In this document: positions 52,148 to 60,966 of the stretch, piece after piece
How the letters are laid out: each line of letters starts with the position of its first letter
Numbering within the stretch: position 1 is the first letter of the stretch
Source of the DNA: Aquabacterium sp. OR-4
GTDB taxonomy: Bacteria; Pseudomonadota; Gammaproteobacteria; Burkholderiales; Burkholderiaceae_C
Length of the DNA: 64,000 nt
Assembly (NCBI RefSeq): GCF_025290835.2
Contig: NZ_JAOCQD020000002.1
Coordinates: forward strand, 1,984,001-2,048,000
Reading direction: 5' to 3'
Translations under genes and position numbers: made by a program
Notes under the pieces: generated by a model
Database searches by the model: none
The model's input: only the letters and a program-made list of their open reading frames with translations
What the model was told of the DNA's origin: nothing

Positions 52148-53386
52148 TCATGCCGCGCCCGCCACCGCCGCGGGCCGCGGCACCAGGCTGCCGTACAGCA
52201 GCGTGCCCAGGGCCGCCAGGGCCAGGCAGACCCAGATCACCGGCGTGTAGCCGTGCCAGGCGTCGAAGGCCGCGCCCGCCAGCCAGGGCCCGGCCAGGTT
52301 GCCCAGCGCCGCACCGCTGTACAGCGTGCCCAGGATGGCCGACACCGCGCGCGGGCCGAACAAGTCCATCACCAGCGCCGGCATCAGCGACACCATGCCG
52401 CCGTAGCTGAGGCCCAGCCACAGCGCGAACACCGCCATGGCCCAGTAGCCCGAAGCGCCCCACCACACCAGGTACGACAGGCCCAGCGAGGCCTGGGCCA
52501 GCGCCAGCGTCAACGGCCGGCCCAGGCGGTCGGCCGCGGCGCCGATGACAAAGCGGCCAACCAGGCTGCCGATGCCGATCAGCCCCACCAGGCCCACGGC
52601 CCGGGCATCGGGCACGCCCAGGTCGCGCGCCGCGGCCGACACATGGGCAAACGGCACAAACATCACCGGCCCGGCCACCAGCGTGGCCAGGTACAGGCGC
52701 CGAAACGCCGCACTGCGCACGGCCTGCCCCAGCGTGTGGCCGGCCACAGCCGCACCACCCTGGGCGGTGGCGGCCGGGGCGCGGCGCAGCAGCAGCGTGG
52801 CGCCCAGGCCCAGCACCAGCACCCCCACGGCCAGCGCCTGCAGCGCGCCGCGCCACTGCCATGCGGCAATGGCCGCGGCGGCCAGCAAGGGCACCGCCAC
52901 CGTGCCGGCACCGATGCCGGCGCTGGCCATGCCCGCGGCCAGGCCGCGCCGCCGGGTGAACCAGGGCTGCACGCAGGCGATCGACGGTGTGTAGACCAGC
53001 GCGATGCCCAGGCCCACGCCGCCGCCATAGGCCAGGTACACGGTCCGGATGTCGGGCGCCAGGCTGGCGCCCAGCAGGCCGGCGGCGATGCACAGCATGC
53101 CGGCGCTGCACACCCGGCGCGGGCCGAAGCGGTCGGCCAGCAGGCCCCCGCCAGCGCCGCCGACGAAGTAGATCAGCCCGCACAAGCCGAACACCAGCGC
53201 CACCTGCGCACGTGGCGCGCCAAAAGCCAGCGCGAAGGGCTCGAAGAAGGCGGCAAACGAGTACGACACGCCAAAAATCACGCCCAGCGCAACGAAGCAG
53301 GCCCACACCACCACCCAGGCGTAGGCCGGCTCGATTTCGATAACGGGAGATGCGGCGGGGGGTGCGGCGGGGGATGCGGCAGACAT
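52148..53386 (-). CDS. MFS transporter (monocarboxylate/oxalate-formate antiporter-like)
   Basis: A 412-residue protein with twelve predicted membrane segments and the MFS loop motif GGLLADRFGPRR at about 79-90, repeated in the second half as GAAADRLGRPL. YTPSIACVQPWFTRRRGLAAG-like residues near 133-153 are typical of OFA/monocarboxylate-type members. The N-terminus has a short Ala/Pro-rich extension. It is divergent from the livJ-type gene across 275 bases that contain a large dyad, which could control both. Substrate is unknown; an organic acid is plausible. Confidence 0.88.
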   Translation of the reverse strand: MSAASPAAPPAASPVIEIEPAYAWVVVWACFVALGVIFGVSYSFAAFFEPFALAFGAPRAQVALVFGLCGLIYFVGGAGGGLLADRFGPRRVCSAGMLCIAAGLLGASLAPDIRTVYLAYGGGVGLGIALVYTPSIACVQPWFTRRRGLAAGMASAGIGAGTVAVPLLAAAAIAAWQWRGALQALAVGVLVLGLGATLLLRRAPAATAQGGAAVAGHTLGQAVRSAAFRRLYLATLVAGPVMFVPFAHVSAAARDLGVPDARAVGLVGLIGIGSLVGRFVIGAAADRLGRPLTLALAQASLGLSYLVWWGASGYWAMAVFALWLGLSYGGMVSLMPALVMDLFGPRAVSAILGTLYSGAALGNLAGPWLAGAAFDAWHGYTPVIWVCLALAALGTLLYGSLVPRPAAVAGAA

Positions 53387-53438
53387 CGGTCGGCCCAGTG
53401 TAGGAGCCGCCCGCGCCCGGCGACGTCACCTAGGCAAC

Positions 53439-53492
53439 GCAATATGGTGCACCAAAGCCCTCGGTACAAACACCGAGCATGCACTATATTGC
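53439..53492. promoter_or_regulatory. Large nested dyad directly upstream of the liv promoter
   Basis: Outer arms GCAATATGGTGCA (53,439-53,451) and TGCACTATATTGC (53,480-53,492) are inverted repeats with one mismatch in 13. Inside them CTCGGT (53,460-53,465) and ACCGAG (53,472-53,477) form a second perfect dyad. The element ends at the base before the -35 box of the predicted promoter. This fits an operator for one or two regulators of the liv operon, the divergent MFS gene, or both. Confidence 0.7.
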
Positions 53493-53520
53493 TTGACTTC
53501 ACCCCAGCCGGCCGTTAACT
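53493..53520 (+). promoter_or_regulatory. Sigma-70-like promoter of the liv operon
   Basis: TTGACT (53,493-53,498) and TTAACT (53,515-53,520) are separated by 16 bases. Start would be near 53,527, leaving a GC-rich leader of about 135 bases before the livJ-type ATG. The -35 box abuts the dyad. Confidence 0.6.
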
Positions 53521-53661
53521 TGCCGCCCAGGCTGCGCGGGGCGCGCAGGCCCTGCAACAGACGGCCACCGGCGCCCGCGCCACCGGCCGGCCGCAGGCCC
53601 GCCGCCCGCGACGACCCTGCAACCACGGCCCGCGCAGCGGGCGCGCCCGGAGACCACCAAG

Positions 53662-54828
53662 ATGCCTTTTCCGTTCTCGAAGCTGGCCCTGGCCACCGCC
53701 GCCGCAGCACTCAGCCTGGGCGCGGCGGCGCAGACGCCACCGCCGCTCAAGGTGGGCTTCATGCTGCCCTACACCGGCACCTTTGCGGCGCTGGGCGATG
53801 CCATCGAGAAGGGCTTCAAGCTGCATGTCGACGAGCAGGGCGGCAAGCTGGGCGGCCGCGCGATCCAGTTCTTCAAGGTGGACGACGAAAGCGAGCCGAG
53901 CAAGGCCACCGACAACGTCAACAAGCTGATCAAGCGCGATCAGGTCGACGTGATCGTCGGCACGGTGCACTCCGGCGTGGCACTGGCCATGGCCCGCGCG
54001 GCCAAGGAGAGCAACACGCTGCTGATCGTGCCCAATGCCGGGGCCGACGCCATCACCGGCCCGCTGTGCGCGCCCAACATCTTCCGCTCGAGCTTCAGCA
54101 ACTGGCAGCCGGGCTATGCCACCGGCGTGATCGCCGCCCAGAAGGGCCACAAGCGCGCGATGACCATCACCTGGAACTACGCCGCCGGCACCGAGACGGT
54201 GAAGGGCTTCACCGAGGCCTTTGAAAAAGGCGGCGGCAAGGTCATCAAGGATTTGTCGCTGCCCTTCCCCAATGTCGAGTTCCAGGCGCTGCTCACCGAG
54301 ATCGCGGCGCAAAAGCCCGATGTGGTGTTTGCGTTCTTCGCCGGCGGTGGCGCGGTGAAGTTCGTCAAGGACTACGACGCCGCCGGCCTGCGCAAGAGCG
54401 TGCCGCTGGTGGCCTCGGGCTTCCTGACCGAAGGCACGGTGCCCGCCATCGGCGCGGCCGGCCAGGGCCTGGTCACCGCCATGCACTACGCCGACTCGAT
54501 GGAGACGCCGCGCAACACGGCCTTCCGCAACAAGTACGCCGTGACCTACAAGAGCAACCCCGACGTGTATGCCGTGCAGGGCTACGACGCGGCGCAGCTG
54601 CTGGCCGCCGGCCTGGCCGCGGTGAAGGGCGACTTTGCCAAGCGCAGCGAACTGCAGGCGGCCATGAACAAGGCCACCATCGACAGCCCGCGCGGCAAGT
54701 TCACGCTGAGCCCGCAGCGCAACCCGACGCAGGATTTCTACGTGCGCGAGGTCAAGGGCGACTACAACGTGATGAGCGGCGTGGCGGTCAAGGCGCTGGC
54801 CGATCCCGGCCGCGGCTGCAGGATTTAA
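53662..54828 (+). CDS. livJ: Branched-chain amino acid-type ABC transporter substrate-binding protein
   Basis: A 388-residue periplasmic binding protein of the Leu/Ile/Val type. The signal peptide has the core LALATAAAALSLGAAA, with cleavage near AAA-QT. The mature protein begins LKVGFMLPYTGTFAALGDAI, the family's typical first strand and ligand loop, and contains VIVGTVHSGVALAMARAAKE. Related proteins bind amino acids, amides or aromatic acids, so the ligand is open. GGAG lies about 10 bases before the ATG. It is separated from the permease gene by a hairpin-rich spacer, which should favour higher expression of the binding protein. Confidence 0.92.
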   Translation: MPFPFSKLALATAAAALSLGAAAQTPPPLKVGFMLPYTGTFAALGDAIEKGFKLHVDEQGGKLGGRAIQFFKVDDESEPSKATDNVNKLIKRDQVDVIVGTVHSGVALAMARAAKESNTLLIVPNAGADAITGPLCAPNIFRSSFSNWQPGYATGVIAAQKGHKRAMTITWNYAAGTETVKGFTEAFEKGGGKVIKDLSLPFPNVEFQALLTEIAAQKPDVVFAFFAGGGAVKFVKDYDAAGLRKSVPLVASGFLTEGTVPAIGAAGQGLVTAMHYADSMETPRNTAFRNKYAVTYKSNPDVYAVQGYDAAQLLAAGLAAVKGDFAKRSELQAAMNKATIDSPRGKFTLSPQRNPTQDFYVREVKGDYNVMSGVAVKALADPGRGCRI

Positions 54829-54830
54829 CT

Positions 54831-54911
54831 CTCCCCCCCCGAAGCGCCTTCGGCGCCTCCCCCAGGGGGCGCCGCCAGCGGACCGGCGCAGCCGGTTCCG
54901 CGGCGGCCGCT
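54831..54911. repeat. Hairpin-rich intergenic element between livJ and livH
   Basis: The segment strings together GCGCC-TTC-GGCGC, CCCCC-A-GGGGG, ACCGGC-GCA-GCCGGT and GCGGCGGCCGC. C-rich spacers beginning with similar CTCCCCC...GGGGGCGC strings are a common dispersed sequence in Burkholderiales genomes (recalled, not checked). It may act as an RNA-stabilising or attenuating structure; no T-tract is present. Confidence 0.65.
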
Positions 54912-54947
54912 TGCTTCGACCGCTGACCCTTCCCCCACCGAGCAACC

Positions 54948-55820
54948 GTGGACCTCGCCACCTTCGCCGTCCAGTGTCTGAACGCCGTGCAGTACGGCCT
55001 GCTGCTGTTTCTCGTCGCCTCGGGGCTGACGCTGATCTTCGGCATCATGGGCGTGATCAACCTGGCGCACGGCAGCTTCTACATGCTGGGCGCCTACCTG
55101 GCCTTCGGGCTGGCGCCGCTGTTCGGCCAGAACTTCGTGCTGATGCTGGTGTGCGGCACGCTGCTGGCGGCGCTGTTCGGCTACCTGCTCGAATGGGCCT
55201 TCTTCAGCTACCTGTACCAGCGTGATCACCTGCAGCAGGTGCTGATGACCTGGGCGCTGATCCTGGTGTTCGAGGAGCTGCGCTCGATGCTGGTGGGCAA
55301 CGACGTGCATGGCGTCAAGGCGCCCGACTGGCTGGCCGGCACGGTGGCCCTGGGCGAGCTGATGACCTACCCGGTCTACCGCCTGTTTGCCTCGCTGGCC
55401 TGCCTGGCCATCGGCGCGGCGCTGTGGTTCACGGTCAACCGCACCCGCCTGGGCATGATGATCCGCGCCGGCGCCAGCAACCGCGACATGGTGCGCGGCC
55501 TGGGCATTCCGATCACCTGGCTGTACCGCGTGGTGTTTGCCGGTGGCGTGGCCCTGGCGGCGCTGGCCGGCATGATCGCCGCGCCGATGAGCAGCGTGTA
55601 CCCCGGCATGGGCGGCCATGTGCTGATCGTGAGCTTCGTGGTGGTGGTGATCGGCGGCATCGGCTCGATCCCTGGCGCCCTGGTCGCGGCCCTGCTGGTG
55701 GGCCTGGTCGACACCTTCGGCAAGGTGTTCTTTGCCGAGCTGAGCGGCATCGGCGTGTACCTGCTGATGGCGGTGATTCTGGTGTGGCGGCCCGAAGGCC
55801 TGATGCGCAAGGGCTGGTGA
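54948..55820 (+). CDS. livH: Branched-chain amino acid-type ABC permease, LivH
   Basis: A 290-residue permease with eight or so hydrophobic segments. GLTLIFGIMGVINLAHGSFY at residues 25-44 is the LivH signature, and the coupling segment SNRDMVRGLGIPITWLYRVVF is present near 180-200. The start is a GTG at 54,948. It forms a heterodimer with LivM, encoded one base downstream. Confidence 0.94.
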   Translation: MDLATFAVQCLNAVQYGLLLFLVASGLTLIFGIMGVINLAHGSFYMLGAYLAFGLAPLFGQNFVLMLVCGTLLAALFGYLLEWAFFSYLYQRDHLQQVLMTWALILVFEELRSMLVGNDVHGVKAPDWLAGTVALGELMTYPVYRLFASLACLAIGAALWFTVNRTRLGMMIRAGASNRDMVRGLGIPITWLYRVVFAGGVALAALAGMIAAPMSSVYPGMGGHVLIVSFVVVVIGGIGSIPGALVAALLVGLVDTFGKVFFAELSGIGVYLLMAVILVWRPEGLMRKGW

Positions 55821-55821
55821 G

Positions 55822-56790
55822 ATGGTTGCCACACTGAACCGCTGGCTGCCGCTGCTGGCCGCCTTGGCCCTGGCCGCCCTGCCCGCCGTGCTGAGCCCCT
55901 ACCTGCAGGACCTGGTGCTGCGCGTGATGGTGCTGGCCGTGTTTGCCCTGAGCCTGGAGCTGCTGGTCGGCACCACCGGCCTGGTGAGCCTGGGCCACGC
56001 CGCGTTCTACGGCATCGGCGCCTATGCCACGGTGAAGCTCTCGCCCGAGTTCGAGGCCGGCAACCTGCTGCTGCTGCTGCCCGCGGCCATGGCCGCGGCC
56101 GGCGTGTATGCCGCGGCGGTGGGCGCCCTGAGCCTGCGCACCAAGGGCGTGTACTTCATCATGGTGACCCTGGCCTTTGCGCAGATGGCCTACTTCGTGG
56201 TGCACGACACCAAGGCCGGTGGCGGCACCGACGGCATCTACCTGAACCTGCGGCCGGTGCTGGCGCTCGGCGGCCAGACCCTGATCAACCTCGACGACAA
56301 GCGCAGCATGTACGGGCTGGCGCTGGGCGCGCTGGTGGCCACCTATGCGCTGCTGGCGCTGCTGCGGCGCTCGCGCTTCGGCCATGCGCTGGCCGGCATC
56401 CGCGTCAATGAGCAGCGCATGCGCGCGGCCGGCTTCTCGACCACGCTGTACAAGTGGGCCGCGTTCGTGCTGGCCGGCATGCTGGCCGGTCTGGCGGGTT
56501 TTCTGGTGGCGGCCAAGGACGGCTTCGTCAACCCCGAGATGCTCAGCTGGCACGAGAGCGGCGCGGTGCTGCTGGTCATCATCCTGGGCGGCCTGGGCCA
56601 TCTGCGCGGCGCGGTCATCGGCGCCATCGGTTTCGTGCTGCTGAAGGAAGCGCTGTCCACCCCGGCCCTGGTGGGCCATGTGCTGGCCGAGCGCTGGCAG
56701 CTCACGCTGGGCCTGGCGGTGATGGCCTGCGTGGCCTTGATGCCCAAGGGCCTGATCGGCCTGGCCAGGCGCAAGGAGTCCGGATCGTGA
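55822..56790 (+). CDS. livM: Branched-chain amino acid-type ABC permease, LivM
   Basis: A 322-residue permease. LELLVGTTGLVSLGHAAFYG (50-69) and GIRVNEQRMRAAGFSTTLYK (193-212) are LivM signatures; about ten hydrophobic segments are visible. It pairs with LivH in the membrane. The stop overlaps the LivG GTG start (GTGA). Confidence 0.94.
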   Translation: MVATLNRWLPLLAALALAALPAVLSPYLQDLVLRVMVLAVFALSLELLVGTTGLVSLGHAAFYGIGAYATVKLSPEFEAGNLLLLLPAAMAAAGVYAAAVGALSLRTKGVYFIMVTLAFAQMAYFVVHDTKAGGGTDGIYLNLRPVLALGGQTLINLDDKRSMYGLALGALVATYALLALLRRSRFGHALAGIRVNEQRMRAAGFSTTLYKWAAFVLAGMLAGLAGFLVAAKDGFVNPEMLSWHESGAVLLVIILGGLGHLRGAVIGAIGFVLLKEALSTPALVGHVLAERWQLTLGLAVMACVALMPKGLIGLARRKESGS

Positions 56791-57536
56791 GCGAGGTCTT
56801 GCTGCAATGCCAGGGCCTGACCCGGCGCTTCGGCGGCCTGGCCGCGGTCAACGACGTGTCGCTGGATTTCCGCATCGGCGAGGTGCATGCGGTGATCGGC
56901 ACCAACGGCGCCGGCAAGAGCACGCTGATCAACATGCTGTCAGGCGAGATGCCGGCCAGCGCCGGGCGCATCGCGCTGCAGGGCCAGGACATCACCGCCA
57001 TGCCGCAACCCCGGCGCGCACGTGCCGGCATCGGCCGCAGCTACCAGCGCACCACCATCTTTCCGGAGTTCACGGTGTTCGAGAACGCGCGCCTGTGCGC
57101 CCAGGCCGCGCGTGCCCGGCCCTGGGCGCTGTGGCAGTCGGCCGCGGCCTGCGCCGCCAGCGGCGCCATCGCCCACGAGGCGCTCGAGGCCGCCGGCCTG
57201 GCCGATGCCGCCCGGCGCCCGGCCGGCACGCTGAGCCACGGCGCCAAGCGCCAGCTCGAGATCGCCATGTGCCTGGCCACCCGCCCGCGCGTGCTGCTGC
57301 TGGATGAGCCGCTGGCCGGCATGGGCGCCGAAGAGACCGACCGCATGCTGGCCCTGCTGCAGCGCCTGAAGCCCGGCCATGCCATCGCGCTGGTGGAGCA
57401 CGACATGGACGCGGTGTTCCGCATTGCCGAGCGCATCACGGTGATGGTCAACGGCCAGGTGATCGCCAGCGGCACGCCCGAGGCCATCCGCACCGACCGC
57501 CAGGTGCAGATCGCCTACCTGGGGGACGCGCATTGA
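56787..57536 (+). CDS. livG: Branched-chain amino acid-type ABC ATP-binding protein, LivG
   Basis: A 249-residue ATPase with Walker A GTNGAGKST near residues 38-46, the LivG-type signature LSHGAKRQLEIAM, Walker B LLLDEPLAGM and the H-loop LVEHDMD. The GTG at 56,787 overlaps the livM stop; the longer open frame to 56,454 is the shadow of livM. It acts with LivF to power LivHM. Confidence 0.94.
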   Translation: MSEVLLQCQGLTRRFGGLAAVNDVSLDFRIGEVHAVIGTNGAGKSTLINMLSGEMPASAGRIALQGQDITAMPQPRRARAGIGRSYQRTTIFPEFTVFENARLCAQAARARPWALWQSAAACAASGAIAHEALEAAGLADAARRPAGTLSHGAKRQLEIAMCLATRPRVLLLDEPLAGMGAEETDRMLALLQRLKPGHAIALVEHDMDAVFRIAERITVMVNGQVIASGTPEAIRTDRQVQIAYLGDAH

Positions 57537-58261
57537 GCACCGCTGACGCCAGGGCCCCGCTGCTGCAGGTCGAAGGCCTGAACACCTACCTGGGCGACAG
57601 CCACATCCTGCGCGGCGTGGACGTGTCGCTGCCGGCCGGCACCGCGCTGGGCCTGATGGGTCGCAACGGCATGGGCAAGACCACGCTGATCCGCAGCCTG
57701 ATGGGCTATGTGAAGCCGCGCGGCGGCAGCGTGCGCTGGCTGGGCCAGGACTGCACCGGCCAGGCGCCCGAGCGCATGGCGCGGCGCGGCATCGGCTATG
57801 TGCCCGAGGGTCGCGGCATATTTCCCAACCTGAGCGTGCGCGAGAACCTGCTGATGAGCGCCCGCGCCAGCGTCACCGGCCAGCGCGACTGGACGTATGA
57901 ACGCGTGCTCGAGACCTTTCCGCGCCTGGCCGAGCGGCTGGACCACGGAGGCCAGCAGCTCAGCGGCGGCGAGCAGCAGATGCTGTCGATCGGCCGCGCG
58001 CTGATGACCAACCCGCTGCTGATGATCCTGGACGAGGCCACCGAGGGCCTGGCGCCGCTGGTGGTGGCCGAGATCTGGCGCGTCATCGCGCTGATCCGCG
58101 ACAGCGGCATCAGCACCCTGATCGTCGACCGCAACGCCCGCATGGTGCTGGCCCACACCGACCAGGCGCTGGTGATGGAGAAGGGCCGCATCGTGCTGGC
58201 CGGCGCCTCGGCCACGCTGGCCGAAGACCCCGAGGCCCTGCACCGGCTGCTGGGGGTCTAG
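57533..58261 (+). CDS. livF: Branched-chain amino acid-type ABC ATP-binding protein, LivF
   Basis: A 242-residue ATPase with Walker A GRNGMGKTT (43-51), signature QQLSGGEQQM, Walker B LMILDEATEGLAP and H-loop region LIVDRNARM, where Gln of the more common EQNA is Arg. The start is a TTG overlapping the livG stop, with GGGGGA 7 bases upstream. It completes the five-gene liv operon. Confidence 0.93.
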   Translation: MSTADARAPLLQVEGLNTYLGDSHILRGVDVSLPAGTALGLMGRNGMGKTTLIRSLMGYVKPRGGSVRWLGQDCTGQAPERMARRGIGYVPEGRGIFPNLSVRENLLMSARASVTGQRDWTYERVLETFPRLAERLDHGGQQLSGGEQQMLSIGRALMTNPLLMILDEATEGLAPLVVAEIWRVIALIRDSGISTLIVDRNARMVLAHTDQALVMEKGRIVLAGASATLAEDPEALHRLLGV

Positions 58262-58282
58262 CCGGCCGATGCCCGGGCGGCC

Positions 58283-59707
58283 TCAGCCGCGGGCCTGGCC
58301 TGCTGCCGCGGCCTGCCAGGCCACCAGTGCGGCCAGCGCGGCCGAGGCCAGGCGCGAGGCGGCGCTGTCGGCTCGGCTGGTCAGCGCGATCGGCACGCGG
58401 GCGCCCAGCACCACGCCGCAGCTGGCGGCGCCGGCCAGGTAGTCGAGCTGCTTGGCCAGCATGTTGCCGCTCTCCAGATCGGGCACCACCAGGATGTCCA
58501 CGGCGCCGGCCACCGGCGAGCGGATGCCCTTGATGCGCGCGGCCTCGGCCGAGATGGCGTTGTCGAAGGCCAGCGGGCCGTCGAGCAGCGCACCGGTGAT
58601 CTGGCCGCGGTCGGCCATCTTGCACAGCGCGGCAGCGTCCAGCGTGGACTGCAGGCGCGGCGTCACCACCTCCACCGCCGAGAGCAGGGCCACCTTGGGG
58701 CAGGCCACACCCAGCGCATGCGCCAGGCCGATGGCATTGCGCACGATGTCGGCCTTTTCTTCCAGCGTGGGCGCGATGTTGATCGCCGCGTCGGTGACCA
58801 GCAGCGGCCGGTCGTAGGCCGGCACCTCGAAGCGGAACACATGGCTCAGGCGCCGGCCGGTGCGCAGCCGCGGTTCGGCGATCACCGCGTGCATCAGCTC
58901 GTCGGTGTGCAGGCTGCCCTTCATCAGCATGGCCAGCTCGCCGCGCGCGGCCAGCTCGGCGGCGCGGGCGGCGGCGGCATGGCTGTGCGGCTGGTCGTCG
59001 ATGGCCACGCCCTCGAGCGACAGGCCCAGTGACGCGGCCAGCGCCTGCAGCCGCGCCGCCGGGCCCAGCAGGCGCGGCACGATCAGGCCATGCGCCGCGG
59101 CCTCGAGCGCGCCGCGCAGCGAGGTTTCGTCGCACGGATGCACCACCCCGCAGGGCACGGCGGCGCCGCGCTGCGGGCTGGTGGCCAGCTGCTGCACCCA
59201 GGCCGCCAGCCGCGCCTCGGGGTCAAACAGGTGCAGCGTGGGCATGGCCACGCGCGGGCGCACCACCTTGGCCGCCGGCGCCTTGACCAGGGCCTGGCCC
59301 GTGACCACCGGCTCGCCATGCTGGTTCAGCACCTCGCAGGCCAGCGTGACATTTCGCGTGGCCGGGTCCTTGGTCAGCACGGTGGCGCTCACGGTGAGCG
59401 TGTCACCCACGCGCACCGGGCGGTGAAAGTGCAGGTCCTGCGACAGGTAGATCGTGCCCGGGCCGGGGAACTCGGTGCCCAGCAGGCTGGAGATCAGCGC
59501 GCCGGCCCACATGCCGTGGGCGATGACGCCGTGAAAGCGCGTGCCCTCGGCGTATTCGGCATCCACATGCGCCGGGTTCACATCGCCCGACACCAGCGCA
59601 AAGGCCTGGATGTCGGCCATGGTCAGCGTGCGCACGGCCTGCGCACGCTGGTCGATCTGCAGTTCGTCGAAGGTGAGGTTTTCAATCAGCTCGTCGGGGG
59701 CGCCCAT
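58283..59707 (-). CDS. Bifunctional MaoC enoyl-CoA hydratase / phosphate acetyltransferase
   Basis: A 474-residue fusion. Residues about 15-140 are a MaoC hot-dog domain with the hydratase motif SGDVNPAHVD, catalytic D42 and H47. Residues about 160-474 are a phosphotransacetylase/phosphotransbutyrylase domain with LVTDAAINIAPTLEEKADI and VVPDLESGNMLAKQL. The fusion is a recognised family that couples (R)-3-hydroxyacyl-CoA and acyl-phosphate metabolism. FabI lies 98 bases upstream in the same orientation. An acetate kinase gene, the usual partner, is not seen in this window. Confidence 0.92.
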   Translation of the reverse strand: MGAPDELIENLTFDELQIDQRAQAVRTLTMADIQAFALVSGDVNPAHVDAEYAEGTRFHGVIAHGMWAGALISSLLGTEFPGPGTIYLSQDLHFHRPVRVGDTLTVSATVLTKDPATRNVTLACEVLNQHGEPVVTGQALVKAPAAKVVRPRVAMPTLHLFDPEARLAAWVQQLATSPQRGAAVPCGVVHPCDETSLRGALEAAAHGLIVPRLLGPAARLQALAASLGLSLEGVAIDDQPHSHAAAARAAELAARGELAMLMKGSLHTDELMHAVIAEPRLRTGRRLSHVFRFEVPAYDRPLLVTDAAINIAPTLEEKADIVRNAIGLAHALGVACPKVALLSAVEVVTPRLQSTLDAAALCKMADRGQITGALLDGPLAFDNAISAEAARIKGIRSPVAGAVDILVVPDLESGNMLAKQLDYLAGAASCGVVLGARVPIALTSRADSAASRLASAALAALVAWQAAAAGQARG

Positions 59708-59805
59708 GGCGTGCTCCAGGTTTCAAGCATCAAAGATCGCGTCAGGCGCGGCCAACCCGCCCGGCGGGTGGATCCGCGTGCCCGCCGGGGTCGGGTGCCC
59801 CATGC

Positions 59806-60579
59806 CTACCGAACAGCGTGGACGCCGGCGTCCACAAACAAGGTCTGGCCGGTCATGCCGGTGGCACCAGGGCCCACCAGAAAGGCCACGCAGTCGCCGA
59901 TCTCGTCCAGCGTGACCAGGCGGCGCAGCGGCGCCTGCGCGCGCGCGCTGGCCATCAGGCTGTCGAACTCGGGCAGGCCCGAGGCCGCGCGCGTGGGCAC
60001 CGGCCCGGGCGAGACGGCATGCACGCGGATGCCGGCCGGGCCCAGCTCCAGCGCCAGGTAGCGCACCATCGATTCGAGCGCGGCCTTCACCGGGCCCATC
60101 AGGCCGTAGTGCGGCACGGCCTCCTCGGCGCCCAGGTAGCTCATGGTCACCAGCGTGCCGCCCTCGCGCATGTGCGGCTCGGCCAGCCGGGCCAGCGCCG
60201 CAAACGAGTGGCAGGAGATCTGCATCGCCCGCGCAAAGCCATCGGCGCTGCTGTCGGCCACGCGGCCGTGCAGATCGTCGTGGGGCGCCCAGGCGATCGA
60301 ATGCACCACGAAATCCAGCCCGCCCAGCTGCCGTGCGGCGCTGTCCACCATGGCCTGCATGGCCGTGGCGTCGCTCACATCGCAGGTAAACAGCGGCGCG
60401 CCCAGCTGCTCGGCCAGCGGCGCGGTGTAGGTCACGGCCTTGGCGTTCAGGCAGCTCAGCGCCAGCTCGGCGCCCAGGCCATGGGCGCGGCGCGCACAGC
60501 CCCAGGCAATGCTGTGCTCGTTGGCCACGCCAACGATCAGGCCGCGGCGGCCGGCCAGGGGGCGGAATGCAGTGTTCAT
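59806..60579 (-). CDS. fabI: Enoyl-[acyl-carrier-protein] reductase, FabI type
   Basis: A 257-residue SDR-fold reductase of fatty acid synthesis. GLIVGVANEHSIAWGCAR (13-30) is the FabI NAD-binding N-terminus, and the active-site Tyr and Lys are Y158 and K165, spaced Y-x6-K as in FabI; Y148 in SYLGAE is also conserved. Residues TRAASGLPEF follow in the substrate loop. I start at the ATG at 60,579. Its position beside a MaoC-Pta gene suggests a second FabI paralogue in a CoA/hydroxyacyl pathway rather than the housekeeping copy, though this is not provable here. Confidence 0.92.
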   Translation of the reverse strand: MNTAFRPLAGRRGLIVGVANEHSIAWGCARRAHGLGAELALSCLNAKAVTYTAPLAEQLGAPLFTCDVSDATAMQAMVDSAARQLGGLDFVVHSIAWAPHDDLHGRVADSSADGFARAMQISCHSFAALARLAEPHMREGGTLVTMSYLGAEEAVPHYGLMGPVKAALESMVRYLALELGPAGIRVHAVSPGPVPTRAASGLPEFDSLMASARAQAPLRRLVTLDEIGDCVAFLVGPGATGMTGQTLFVDAGVHAVR

Positions 60580-60966
60580 GACAGGCAGGTTTCCCGGTTC
60601 GGACTGCACGATGGCCCCCCGGCGTGACGCGACGGTGACCCGGAGCCCGGTTCGTCCACTATTTTGATGCAGTGCAACATTCATGCCGGTGCAACGCACC
60701 GCAAGGGGCAGGCCGCCCGCCTGATCGCCCCCGTGTCAGCCAGCTCGAGGGCCTTGGCCTGGGCGGTGCCCGGCCACGGTGCAGCACGCTCATCCGGCAT
60801 GTAAGAAGCCGGTGAAGTGTGATGGGGGTTACAGGGCGTCCGGACGGGCACCTGACACCGGTCAAGAGAATGAGGCCGCCACGTCATTACGGTAGCGATT
60901 GACAGGCGGCGCTTGCCATGGGTGGCAAGGCCGGCACTGCGCCAACCATCCAGGGAGTACCGCGCC
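60580..60966. other. Divergent intergenic region between fabI and the Roadblock operon
   Basis: About 390 bases without a gene. A perfect TTGACA -35 box lies at 60,899-60,904 on the plus strand, but no good -10 follows; instead a CTTGCC-atgggt-GGCAAG dyad sits at 60,912-60,929. On the minus strand only a weak AT-rich box was seen upstream of fabI, near 60,655. An AGGGAG ribosome-binding sequence precedes the Roadblock ATG. Confidence 0.5.

Noticed and set aside
53478..53494. Possible sigma-54 site at the liv dyad (ATGCACTATATTGCTT)
   Set aside because: The GG of the -24 element is TG and spacing is one base short; the sigma-70-like pair next to it is better.
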